Both the position numbers and the translations under genes were made by a program. A model generated the notes under the pieces. That model was given only the letters and a program-made list of their open reading frames with translations. It did no database searches and had not been told where the DNA came from. Of a stretch of 33,633 nt of DNA, positions 8,439 to 15,430 are shown in pieces; the stretch's first letter is position 1, and each line of letters begins with the position of its first letter. Source of the DNA: UBA7332 sp051648105 (lineage in GTDB: Bacteria > Bacteroidota > Bacteroidia > Bacteroidales > UBA7332); NCBI GenBank assembly GCA_051648105.1, contig JBOFEN010000040.1, forward strand, positions 1 through 33,633. Direction: 5' to 3'.

Positions 8439-10184
8439 ATGGAAAATTTCATAGTCTCAGCCCGTAAGTACCGACCATCGACTTTCTCTTCTGTCGTTGG
8501 TCAGAACTCACTTACCAAGACGCTAAAAAACTCTGTATCCACACGGAAGCTGGCTCACGCATATCTTTTCTGCGGACCACGAGGTGTGGGTAAAACTACA
8601 TGTGCCCGTATTTTTGCAAAGACAATAAACTGTTTCAACCCAACTAGCGATGGTGAAGCGTGCAACCAATGTGAGTCTTGCAGCTCATTTAATGAAGGAA
8701 GATCATACAACATACACGAACTTGATGCAGCATCCAACAACTCAGTTGATGACATAAGGGTGCTCATTGATCAAGTTCGCATAACACCACAAATCGGAGA
8801 GTATAAGGTATATATCATCGATGAGGTTCATATGCTATCCTCAGCTGCCTTCAACGCGTTCCTCAAGACACTAGAAGAACCCCCTCACCACGCTATCTTT
8901 GTTTTAGCAACAACAGAAAAACACAAGATACTACCGACCATCCTATCTAGATGTCAGATTTATGACTTTAATAGAATAAGCATAAATGACACCGTTGAAC
9001 ATCTCTCTATGGTCGCCAGACAAGAGGGTGTAAATGCTGAAGTTGAGGCTCTAAGCATTATTGCTCAAAAGTCTGATGGGGGTATGCGTGATGCTCTATC
9101 TATTTTCGATCAAGTGGTTAGCTTTACTGGTGGAAATATTACATACCAAGCCGTTATAGATAACCTAAATATCCTCGACTACGACTACTACTTCCAACTA
9201 GTTGAGGCATTCCTTTCTGCTGATATAAAGAGACCTCTTCTTATATTTAACGAGATTCTATCAAAAGGATTTGAGGGACAAAACTTCATCACTGGGTTAT
9301 CCTCTCACTTCCGAGATCTTCTTGTTAGTAAGGATCCTTCTACCCTTCCTCTTCTTGAGGTGGCAGAGGCTGTTGCAAACAAATATGCAACACAAGCACA
9401 AAGCTGCTCACAGCAGATGTTATTTGACGCTCTTCAGATCACATCTGAATGTGACATTAACTACAGACAATCAAAAAACAAAAGACTATTAGTAGAACTA
9501 GCCCTGCTCAGACTAACAAAAGTGCAGGAACCTAAGGAAGGAGGATCTGGCCGTATGGCCTCAATTCCCTCGATAGCCTCTACTGTAAAAAGAGAACAAC
9601 CTATAGCGAGCAACCCAGTTTCCGCTAAAGTTGTAACAGAGCAAACTCCAACTCCTCAACAAGAGAGAGTTGAGATTACTCCTCAGCCTTTACAACAAAT
9701 CAGCACCCCAACAACAAATCAGGAGGGGAAAAGCAGAGGCAGGGGAATATCTCTGCTAGGACGAAACCGCACAAGTTCACCTCAGAACAACAACGCGCAA
9801 GAGCTATCACCTACTCCTCAAATGAGTGAATCAATATCACTAGATCAGCTTCTAAAAATATGGAAAGAGTATACATATCGTATCCCCGACCAACATATAA
9901 TGGTTAATACCATGCAGAGCTGTAAGCCTACAATTATAGATGGCACAGTGATAGAGGTTTTGGTAGACAATACAATACAACAAGAGAAATTAACAACAGA
10001 AGCCTCTACACTTCTCCCATTCTTACGTCAAGTTCTTCGAAACAGCGAATTGACACTTAACGTTCGGGTAAATAAGCAGGAGAAGATTAAGGCATTTAGC
10101 AAACGTGAAATATTCGAAGAATTGAAGCAAGAGAATTCAATCATCAAAGAGCTATCTGCAAAATACGGACTAGAGGTAGATTAA
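8439..10184 (+). CDS. dnaX: DNA polymerase III subunits gamma and tau
   Basis: A 581-residue clamp-loader ATPase. It opens with the near-invariant DnaX N-terminus (ARKYRP..F..VVGQ). It carries a Walker A at residues 46-54 (GPRGVGKTT), a four-Cys zinc site at C65, C75, C78 and C81, Walker B/DExH at 128-131 (DEVH), and the sensor region IFVLATTEKHKILPTILSRC. Domain III follows to about residue 365. Then comes a low-complexity Pro/Gln/Thr-rich linker (about 365-465) and a C-terminal tau-like domain for polymerase contact. It loads the beta clamp and organises the replicative holoenzyme. No obvious frameshift heptamer for producing gamma was identified. A glutamine amidotransferase gene follows after 9 bp, so they are probably co-transcribed. 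Assignment is very secure. Confidence 0.97.
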   Translation: MENFIVSARKYRPSTFSSVVGQNSLTKTLKNSVSTRKLAHAYLFCGPRGVGKTTCARIFAKTINCFNPTSDGEACNQCESCSSFNEGRSYNIHELDAASNNSVDDIRVLIDQVRITPQIGEYKVYIIDEVHMLSSAAFNAFLKTLEEPPHHAIFVLATTEKHKILPTILSRCQIYDFNRISINDTVEHLSMVARQEGVNAEVEALSIIAQKSDGGMRDALSIFDQVVSFTGGNITYQAVIDNLNILDYDYYFQLVEAFLSADIKRPLLIFNEILSKGFEGQNFITGLSSHFRDLLVSKDPSTLPLLEVAEAVANKYATQAQSCSQQMLFDALQITSECDINYRQSKNKRLLVELALLRLTKVQEPKEGGSGRMASIPSIASTVKREQPIASNPVSAKVVTEQTPTPQQERVEITPQPLQQISTPTTNQEGKSRGRGISLLGRNRTSSPQNNNAQELSPTPQMSESISLDQLLKIWKEYTYRIPDQHIMVNTMQSCKPTIIDGTVIEVLVDNTIQQEKLTTEASTLLPFLRQVLRNSELTLNVRVNKQEKIKAFSKREIFEELKQENSIIKELSAKYGLEVD

Positions 10185-10193
10185 CCATCTGTA

Positions 10194-10766
10194 ATGATTA
10201 AAATACTACTACTAAACAACTACGATTCATTTGTATACAACCTCAGACACCTACTAATGGAAATTGAGAATCTAGAGGTAGATGTTGTTCTAAATGATCA
10301 AATAACAATTGAGCAGGTAGATATTTATGACGCAATAGTACTATCTCCAGGTCCTGGAATACCTAGTGAGGCAGGGGTGATGATAGATATAATAAAAAAA
10401 TATGCCGGCAAGAAACCCATATTTGGAGTATGCCTAGGGCATCAAGCTATTGCCGAAGCGTTTGGAGGAAAAATCAAAAACCTCAATAAGCCATACCATG
10501 GGGTCAGCTCAATAGTTGATATTATCGATAATAACGATATCTACAATAATATGGGTAAAACTATTGAAATAGGCAGATATCACTCATGGGTTGTCTCTGA
10601 GCAGGAGCTACCAAACACATTGAAAATAACATCTAGATCTCATGATGGTGAGATAATGTCGATATCTCACCATAGCTACAATGTTCATGGTGTACAATTT
10701 CATCCCGAATCAATACTTACACCTCAAGGAGTAACTATACTCAGAAACTGGATCAATCTCTTTTAA
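10194..10766 (+). CDS. pabA: Aminodeoxychorismate/anthranilate synthase component II (class I glutamine amidotransferase)
   Basis: A 190-residue class I glutamine amidotransferase, the normal length for PabA/TrpG. It begins LLLNNYDSFVYNL, the hallmark N-terminus of this family. It has the oxyanion segment SPGPGIPSEAG (51-61), nucleophile C80 in GVCLGHQA, the HGVSS segment, and the His170/Glu172 pair of the triad in GVQFHPES. It supplies ammonia to a chorismate-using partner (PabB for folate or TrpE for tryptophan). No pabB, trpE or trp gene is in the window. The gene stands 9 bp downstream of dnaX and is probably transcribed with it. The symbol pabA is preferred over trpG because there is no trp operon context, but the sequence alone does not separate them. 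Confidence 0.85.
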   Translation: MIKILLLNNYDSFVYNLRHLLMEIENLEVDVVLNDQITIEQVDIYDAIVLSPGPGIPSEAGVMIDIIKKYAGKKPIFGVCLGHQAIAEAFGGKIKNLNKPYHGVSSIVDIIDNNDIYNNMGKTIEIGRYHSWVVSEQELPNTLKITSRSHDGEIMSISHHSYNVHGVQFHPESILTPQGVTILRNWINLF

Positions 10767-10862
10767 TTGGCTTCTATTTTTTGTAATAACAACCACTGGA
10801 GATGTGAATATTAATCTAGGTAAATATATAAGCTTAGACATTTTAGTTTTAGCAATATTGGT

Positions 10863-10903
10863 AATTAGGCAGAGGCTTCATTTTTGAAGCTCTCTGCCTA
10901 ATT
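10863..10903 (+). terminator. Hairpin terminator downstream of pabA
   Basis: The left arm (10863-10880, beginning AATTAGGCAGAG) pairs with the right arm (10885-10903) with one bulged base and a TTTT loop. U-rich sequence TGTTTTG follows. It lies about 95 nt after the pabA stop. The stem contains the same TTAGGCA word found in the palindromes at 11294 and 11360. Confidence 0.6.
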
Positions 10904-11147
10904 TGTTTTGCAGTGTACTAAATAAGTTAACAGTTTACAAACATAAAAGCTTATGCCTACTGTAGACAAATTATGCAAGCCCTAACCAGGCAATAGGAAT
11001 GAGAACTCCTATGCAACTAGTAAATAAAGTGCAGAAAAACAGTTGTTGGTAAATGAATGCTAGATAATATTCAATGAAATCTATTGCCTTGATTATTCAT
11101 AGTTCACTTGATTGACATGCAAGTCAGGAGTATTTATAATACCAAGT

Positions 11148-11179
11148 CAACTTGTCGAAGGCATAAGACATACAAGTTG
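11148..11179. repeat. Inverted repeat CAACTTGT / ACAAGTTG
   Basis: Two perfectly complementary 8-nt arms (11148-11155 and 11172-11179) are separated by 16 nt. They lie in the gene-free gap. The surrounding words (AAGTCAACTTG and AAGTTGTCAACTT) overlap with further small repeats, so this may be a protein-binding site or part of a folded RNA. Confidence 0.5.
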
Positions 11180-11212
11180 TCAACTTAAATCAGGGAACTA
11201 CAATCTCCCCAA

Positions 11213-11241
11213 AAAGTCAGTGACTTTAGGGGTTAACCCCT
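11213..11241. repeat. Two abutting palindromes (15 bp and 14 bp)
   Basis: 11213-11227 is AAAGTCAGTGACTTT, a palindrome around a central G. It is directly followed at 11228-11241 by AGGGGTTAACCCCT, a perfect 14-bp palindrome. Two different perfect dyads back to back are unlikely by chance in a 37-40% GC background and suggest a double operator or tandem stem-loops. Confidence 0.6.
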
Positions 11242-11293
11242 GTGAGTTTGCACCCAAAACTCTTTGACTTTTCACCCCTAACTCAGTGCAAAA

Positions 11294-11374
11294 TTAGGCA
11301 CTGCCTAACTAGTAGTTAGCCTCAGCCTAAACACCCAAAAGCCTTAGGGTAAACCTCCATTAGGCAGTGCCTAA
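11294..11374. repeat. Pair of TTAGGCA-N-TGCCTAA palindromes
   Basis: TTAGGCACTGCCTAA at 11294-11308 and TTAGGCAGTGCCTAA at 11360-11374 are each near-perfect palindromes and exact reverse complements of one another. They are 51 nt apart and can form either two local stems or one long one. The same TTAGGCA word forms the pabA-side hairpin at 10863-10903. Confidence 0.65.
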
Positions 11375-11474
11375 ATAACTTAGTGGATCAGAAGTTAACA
11401 ACCACCCCTGATTTAACAAATCACTATTAATAAAACAGCAAAATCCCCTCACAGAGTCTTAGTTTTAACGATTT

Positions 11475-11566
11475 CTATCACCACATCGCCACCAACTATG
11501 ATTATCAACAAGTTAAGTGTGGCGATAGAGGTGGTGATAGTGTGGCGATAGAATCCTATCGCCACA
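11475..11566. repeat. GTGGYGATAG repeat cluster with a perfect terminal hairpin
   Basis: Three direct units lie nearly head to tail: TGTGGCGATAG at 11518-11528, GGTGGTGATAG at 11530-11540 and TGTGGCGATAG at 11541-11551. An inverted copy, CTATCGCCACA, is at 11556-11566, and an inverted copy of the middle unit, CTATCACCAC, at 11475-11484. The last direct unit and its inverted copy form a perfect 11-bp stem with a 4-nt loop, followed by A7T3. On the plus strand the tail is A-rich rather than U-rich, so it is not a standard terminator. Confidence 0.65.
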
Positions 11567-11673
11567 AAAAAATTTATCATAATTTACTCTACACTATTAG
11601 GAAATAGCTGCCATTTAAATCATGTTTACAATATAATTATTACTTTAGATGAAAATAAAAGAGCACATAACTG

Positions 11674-11709
11674 TTAATTCTATCAGCTAAGGATAGAATT
11701 AAGAGATTT
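11674..11709 (+). terminator. Terminator-like hairpin in the gene-free gap
   Basis: Perfect 11-nt arms (TTAATTCTATC at 11674-11684 and GATAGAATTAA at 11692-11702) enclose a 7-nt loop. GAGATTTTTTT follows on the plus strand, so it resembles an intrinsic terminator for a plus-strand transcript arising inside the gap. No source gene is visible. Confidence 0.45.
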
Positions 11710-11758
11710 TTTTCTCACAGGGTTTGAAATCTGTGGTTACGATTGTTTTTTACAAAAT

Positions 11759-11805
11759 GAAGATGGTCTAACTCTGCATTGACAGGGTTAGACCATCTTC
11801 TTTTT
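11759..11805. terminator. Terminator hairpin downstream of clpX
   Basis: 18-nt arms (11759-11776 and 11783-11800) pair with one wobble around the loop CATTGA. TTTTT follows on the plus strand and ATTTTGT on the minus strand. It lies 38 nt beyond the clpX stop and can end clpPX transcription, and also any plus-strand transcript leaving the gap. Confidence 0.7.
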
Positions 11806-11842
11806 ATATTAATACAGGAGTTAACTCCTATAAAATCATCTA

Positions 11843-13093
11843 TTAGTTAACTGATGATTGAAGTCTTCCTAAGTTTGATCTTGACAATTTATCTTGAGCA
11901 TAATCACCGCTAATAACAAGCTCTTTAAGCTCCATAGATGGCACCTCAAACATTGCATCCATCATAATCGATTCAGTAATTGAGCGCAATCCCCTTGCTC
12001 CAGTCTTAAACTCAACTGCCTTATCAACAATAAAGTCTAGCGCTGAATCTTCAAAAGAGAGCTCTACTCCATCCATTCTGAAAAGCTTCTCATATTGCTT
12101 TACAATAGAGTTTTTAGGCTCAATTAGAATTCTTCTCAAAGAGTCTCTATCTAATGCATTAAGATAAGTAAGGATAGGAAGGCGACCAATGATCTCTGGA
12201 ATCATACCAAAGCTCTTCAAATCTTGAGGTGATACATACTGCATAAGGTTGTGACGGTCTATGTCTGCTCGTTTCTGGGCTGCACCATAACCTACCACTC
12301 TTGTATTCAAACGATTTGCAATTCTCTTCTCTATACCTTCGAAAGCACCACCACAAATAAAGAGGATATTCTTAGTGTTTACTGGAATCATCTTCTGATC
12401 TGGATGCTTACGCCCACCTTGAGGTGGTACATTTACAACAGAACCCTCAAGAAGTTTGAGAAGCCCTTGCTGAACACCTTCGCCTGACACATCTCTAGTA
12501 ATTGATGGATTGTCTCCTTTGCGTGCAATCTTATCAATCTCATCAATAAATACTATACCCCTCTCAGCTGCCTCTACATCGTAGTCTGCAACTTGTAGAA
12601 GTCTAGTTAGTAGCGATTCAATATCCTCACCTACATACCCAGCCTCTGTCAACACCGTAGCGTCAACAATTGTGAAAGGAACGTGAAGTAGCTTTGCTAT
12701 TGTTCTAGCTAAAAGAGTTTTTCCTGTACCTGTTGGACCTACCATCATGATATTTGATTTCTCAATCTCAATATCATCACTCTCATCCTTCTGAGTCAAT
12801 CTCTTGTAGTGATTGTAAACAGCAACAGACAAGTAACGTTTTGCATCATCTTGTCCAATGATATATAGATCGAGGAACTCTTTCAACTGCTGTGGTGTTG
12901 GTATCTCCTTAGAATCTAGAGAACCAAACTTACCATTTTTCTTCTTCTCTTTCTCAAGACCCTCATTTATTATTTGAGCAGCTTGAGTTGCACAAGTATC
13001 ACATATATAGCCGTCAATACCTGTAATCAACATCATAACTTGATTACTTGGTCTTCCACAAAAGCTACAATGTTCTTGATTTTTCTTAGCCAT
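11843..13093 (-). CDS. clpX: ATP-dependent Clp protease ATP-binding subunit ClpX
   Basis: A 416-residue AAA+ unfoldase of normal length. The N-terminal zinc-binding domain has C9, C12, C31 and C34 (HCSFCGRP ... ICDTC). Walker A is at 119-126 (GPTGTGKT). Walker B is FIDEIDKIAR, followed by the pore-loop region around GYVGEDIE, and a C-terminal sensor segment with TGARGLRSI. ClpX unfolds tagged substrates and feeds them into ClpP. The ClpP-docking loop, IGF in E. coli, reads VGY here (RVVGYGAAQ). clpP lies directly upstream with a 9-bp gap, so the two form an operon. A terminator follows the stop. Confidence 0.97.
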   Translation of the reverse strand: MAKKNQEHCSFCGRPSNQVMMLITGIDGYICDTCATQAAQIINEGLEKEKKKNGKFGSLDSKEIPTPQQLKEFLDLYIIGQDDAKRYLSVAVYNHYKRLTQKDESDDIEIEKSNIMMVGPTGTGKTLLARTIAKLLHVPFTIVDATVLTEAGYVGEDIESLLTRLLQVADYDVEAAERGIVFIDEIDKIARKGDNPSITRDVSGEGVQQGLLKLLEGSVVNVPPQGGRKHPDQKMIPVNTKNILFICGGAFEGIEKRIANRLNTRVVGYGAAQKRADIDRHNLMQYVSPQDLKSFGMIPEIIGRLPILTYLNALDRDSLRRILIEPKNSIVKQYEKLFRMDGVELSFEDSALDFIVDKAVEFKTGARGLRSITESIMMDAMFEVPSMELKELVISGDYAQDKLSRSNLGRLQSSVN

Positions 13094-13102
13094 ATAGAAT
13101 TT

Positions 13103-13777
13103 TTACTTTGTTCTCAACAATACACTATCAATCATACCGTACTCTTTAGCCTCTTGAGCTGTCATCCAGAAGTCTCTATCAGAATCTTGCTCAATACGTT
13201 CAAAAGGGTTACCTGAGTGATCTGCTATAATCGTGTATAACTCCTTCTTAAGTTTTGATATCTCGCGAGCCGTAATCTCAATATCTGAAGCTTGGCCTTG
13301 TGCACCTCCCATTGGTTGGTGTATCATTATTCGAGAGTGCTTCAACGCAAAACGCTTTCCTGTTGTTCCTGCTACAAGAAGTACTGCAGCCATTGAAGCT
13401 GCCATACCAGTACAAATTGTAGATACATCACTAGATATATATTGCATTGTATCATATATCCCAAGACCAGCATAAACAGATCCTCCAGGAGAGTTCAAGT
13501 AGATTGAGATATCTTTACCTGGGTCTGCAGAGTCAAGATAAAGAAGTTGTGCTTGAATAACATTTGCACTATAGTCATCAACAGCTGTCCCCATAAATAT
13601 AATCCTATCCATCATTAAGCGGGAGAAAACATCCATCTGAGCAATGTTTAGCTGGCGCTCTTCAATGATTGTTGGTGAGATATAACTACTTGTTACATCC
13701 ATATACTTATCTAGTGCAAGACTATTCATTCCTAGATGCTTAGTTGCATACTTTTTAAATTCGTTATTCATATACAT
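13103..13777 (-). CDS. clpP: ATP-dependent Clp protease proteolytic subunit ClpP
   Basis: A 224-residue serine peptidase. The catalytic triad is visible: S128 in GMAASMAA, H153 in MIHQPMGG, and D202 in the ERIEQDSDRDF segment, with the same spacing as E. coli S97/H122/D171. The oxyanion-stabilising NSPGGSV (95-101) is also present. About 30 N-terminal residues precede the mature core and are probably a propeptide. It assembles into the ClpXP barrel with the adjacent clpX product. In many Bacteroidota the trigger factor gene (tig) precedes clpP, but here the upstream neighbour is miaA. A promoter-like element lies about 35 nt upstream. The start could be either of the first two Met codons (13777 or 13771). 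Confidence 0.97.
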   Translation of the reverse strand: MYMNNEFKKYATKHLGMNSLALDKYMDVTSSYISPTIIEERQLNIAQMDVFSRLMMDRIIFMGTAVDDYSANVIQAQLLYLDSADPGKDISIYLNSPGGSVYAGLGIYDTMQYISSDVSTICTGMAASMAAVLLVAGTTGKRFALKHSRIMIHQPMGGAQGQASDIEITAREISKLKKELYTIIADHSGNPFERIEQDSDRDFWMTAQEAKEYGMIDSVLLRTK

Positions 13778-13810
13778 ATGTGGCTATTGATATATTTCTA
13801 TCTTAATCAA

Positions 13811-13844
13811 CAAAGATAGAGTTTGTTTGGTAAAGTGGAACAAA
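13811..13844 (-). promoter_or_regulatory. clpP promoter (-7 and -33 elements)
   Basis: On the minus strand, TATCTTTG (13811-13818) matches TAnnTTTG. A TTTG (13841-13844) lies 22 nt further upstream, close to the Bacteroidota -33 spacing. The -7 element is 33 nt from the clpP start, implying a short leader. Confidence 0.5.
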
Positions 13845-13871
13845 AAGTGATAGCTAAAGTTCTATAATTGT

Positions 13872-14768
13872 CTAAATTTGTTCCTTTAAGTAAGATATTA
13901 CCTCATCTTTATCATCTGGATGAAACCATCTGATCTCCTTATCTCGTTTGAACCAAGTCAACTGCTTCTTTGCATATATACGGCTATTTTGCCTTATCTT
14001 ATCTAGTGCAAACTCAAGTGTAAAATCACCATCAAAATAGGCAAACAGCTCTTTGTATCCAACAGTATTGAGGGAGTTAAAATGCTTAAACGGCTCTACT
14101 CGTCGAGCTTCGTCAAGCAAACCTTGCTCAACCATAAGGTCTACTCTTCTATTGATACGATCATATAGCTCTTGGCGATCTCTATTCAATCCTATCTTTA
14201 TTATTCTAAAAGGTCTAACCTTCTTTATATTAGTCCTGAGTTCAGAATATGGCCTTCCTGTCATATAGCAAATCTCGAGGGCATGAAGCACTCGCTTATG
14301 ATTCTTTAGATCTACTTGATCGTAGTATACAGGGTCAAGAAGCTTCAACTCTGCACATATTCCATCTAATCCCACACTATTGAATTTATCTACGAGTGAG
14401 GCTCTAAGTTGATCATCCACAGTTGGCAAGTCGTCAATACCATTGCATAAAGCATCAATGTACATCATTGAGCCACCTGTCATGACCACAACGCTATTCT
14501 TAGCAAAAAGTTCATCTAGCTTACCTAGTGCATCAAGCTCAAACTGTGCTGCACTATAATAGTCACTTAAGGCTAGAGTACCAACGAAATGGTGCTTTAC
14601 TCGGCTTCTCTCTTGAGGAGTAGCGGCTGCAGTACCAATTGGTATATCGGCATATAGTTGCCTGGAGTCTGATGATATGATATCAGCGCCAAATAACTCG
14701 GCTATAGACAAGCTCAATTCAGTTTTGCCAACACCCGTAGGACCAAGAAGAACAATAAGAGTATGCAT
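13872..14768 (-). CDS. miaA: tRNA dimethylallyltransferase
   Basis: About 298 residues from the Met at 14768 (MHTLIVLLGPTGVGKTEL), which places the P-loop at residues 9-16 as in other MiaA proteins. The frame extends upstream to 14819, but those codons lie inside a terminator hairpin of the preceding gene, so the shorter form is right. Diagnostic segments are DIISSDSRQLYADIPIGTA, MTGGSMMYIDALCNGIDDLP and the C-terminal NSRIYAKKQLTWFKRD. MiaA adds a dimethylallyl group to A37 of tRNAs that read codons beginning with U, using DMAPP. It is transcribed towards clpP but separated from it by a promoter-like element. No exact -7 element was found just upstream of its start. Confidence 0.95.
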   Translation of the reverse strand: MHTLIVLLGPTGVGKTELSLSIAELFGADIISSDSRQLYADIPIGTAAATPQERSRVKHHFVGTLALSDYYSAAQFELDALGKLDELFAKNSVVVMTGGSMMYIDALCNGIDDLPTVDDQLRASLVDKFNSVGLDGICAELKLLDPVYYDQVDLKNHKRVLHALEICYMTGRPYSELRTNIKKVRPFRIIKIGLNRDRQELYDRINRRVDLMVEQGLLDEARRVEPFKHFNSLNTVGYKELFAYFDGDFTLEFALDKIRQNSRIYAKKQLTWFKRDKEIRWFHPDDKDEVISYLKEQI

Positions 14769-14800
14769 TATCAATTTTTTGTTTAATCTATCCAAAAGAA

Positions 14801-14842
14801 AAAAGCTAAGATAGTACACTTTAGTGCACTATCATAGCTTTT
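14801..14842 (-). terminator. Terminator of the lpx-associated operon, upstream of miaA
   Basis: 20-nt arms (14801-14820 and 14823-14842) pair with two mismatches around a 2-nt loop. On the minus strand they are followed by CTTTTTTCTTTTGG, a clear U-rich tail. It lies 23 nt after the stop of the 15398-14865 gene. The hairpin overlaps the first codons of the over-extended miaA frame, which supports the miaA start at 14768. Confidence 0.75.
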
Positions 14843-14864
14843 AATATGCTTGATTCTATTATAA

Positions 14865-15398
14865 TCAATTCTCGTAAGGATTACCATCCGTAATATCAAA
14901 ACCCTCTTCATCAAGCTCTGATATATCAAACTGGTCATCATCATATAGATCTTCATCTATAAAACTGTTTGTCTCTTTTTCAAAACTTTCGAAAGAGACA
15001 ATCTGCTCAGGGGCCTCTCCTTTGCTTTTTGAACAATAGGCCTTAGCTAGTGTTCCTGAGTTGATCTCCTCAAGCTCCATAAAGAAACATCTATCTACCA
15101 TCATATCAAACACAAAGATCAGCTTCTGACCCTCCTCCTCAATTAGGTCAACTAGTTTTGTTTCTGACATGACCCAACTATCTTCTGATGAATCAGTATC
15201 CATCTCCATCATAGTTACCTCTTTGCCCTTTTCCCAGTTATCTTCACACAAGAAGAAGGATGTCATCTCACCTTTATTATAGTTAACCGATTCAAGGATC
15301 GCATCTTGAAGCTCCTCAAAAGTAGCCTCTTGATCAATGCTTATTTCTCTACCGAAGTTATCCACCTCATCTGAGAGAAGTACAAATCTGTAAATCAT
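14865..15398 (-). CDS. Plasmid pRiA4b ORF-3-like protein (uncharacterised)
   Basis: A 177-residue acidic protein. The N-terminal 130 residues resemble the pRiA4b ORF-3 (IS1096 TnpR-like) fold: YRFVLLSDEVDNFGREISI, TFEELQDAILESVNYN, SFFLCEDNWEKGKEVTMMEMD, and the later KLIFVFDMMVDRCFFMELEEI. The last 40 residues are very acidic and probably disordered. The family's biochemical role is not established, and the old transposon name does not imply transposition. It lies 32 bp downstream of lpxA on the same strand and ends in its own terminator, so it is probably the last gene of the lpxD-lpxC/fabZ-lpxA operon. The fold assignment is from memory of the family pattern. Confidence 0.7.
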   Translation of the reverse strand: MIYRFVLLSDEVDNFGREISIDQEATFEELQDAILESVNYNKGEMTSFFLCEDNWEKGKEVTMMEMDTDSSEDSWVMSETKLVDLIEEEGQKLIFVFDMMVDRCFFMELEEINSGTLAKAYCSKSKGEAPEQIVSFESFEKETNSFIDEDLYDDDQFDISELDEEGFDITDGNPYEN

Positions 15399-15430
15399 AT
15401 TCTTATGTATGTTATATGTCGTTAAACAAA

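Larger units (their letters stand above)
10767..11842. other. 1.08-kb palindrome- and repeat-rich gap without a convincing gene
   Basis: No frame longer than about 45 codons looks coding, and translations on both strands are interrupted by many stops. The region is crowded with inverted repeats, listed individually: the pabA terminator at 10863-10903, an 8-bp inverted repeat at 11148-11155/11172-11179, adjacent palindromes at 11213-11241, a TTAGGCA palindrome pair at 11294-11374, a GTGGYGATAG cluster at 11475-11566, a hairpin at 11674-11702, another at 11716-11735, and the clpX-side terminator at 11759-11805. A single DnaA-box-like TTATCAACA (about 11502-11510) is not enough to call an origin. 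It could be a decayed mobile element, a repeat-family insertion or a small-RNA locus. Confidence 0.7.

Noticed and set aside
11480..11520. DnaA-box-like TTATCAACA suggesting an origin
   Set aside because: Only one near-match (one mismatch to TTATCCACA) was found and there is no AT-rich unwinding cluster with several boxes or a dnaA gene nearby.
11518..11566. CRISPR array
   Set aside because: The repeat units are 11 bp, lie nearly head to tail without spacers, and no cas genes are present.
11449..11580. A 43-codon minus-strand ORF starting MINFFVAIGFYRHT
   Set aside because: It is made of the GTGGYGATAG repeat cluster and its flanks; the hydrophobic run is a by-product of the repeats and there is no supporting start signal.
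13103..13777. Expected trigger factor gene (tig) next to clpP
   Set aside because: The upstream neighbour is miaA. The absence is only of this location; tig may be elsewhere, so it is not reported as a loss.
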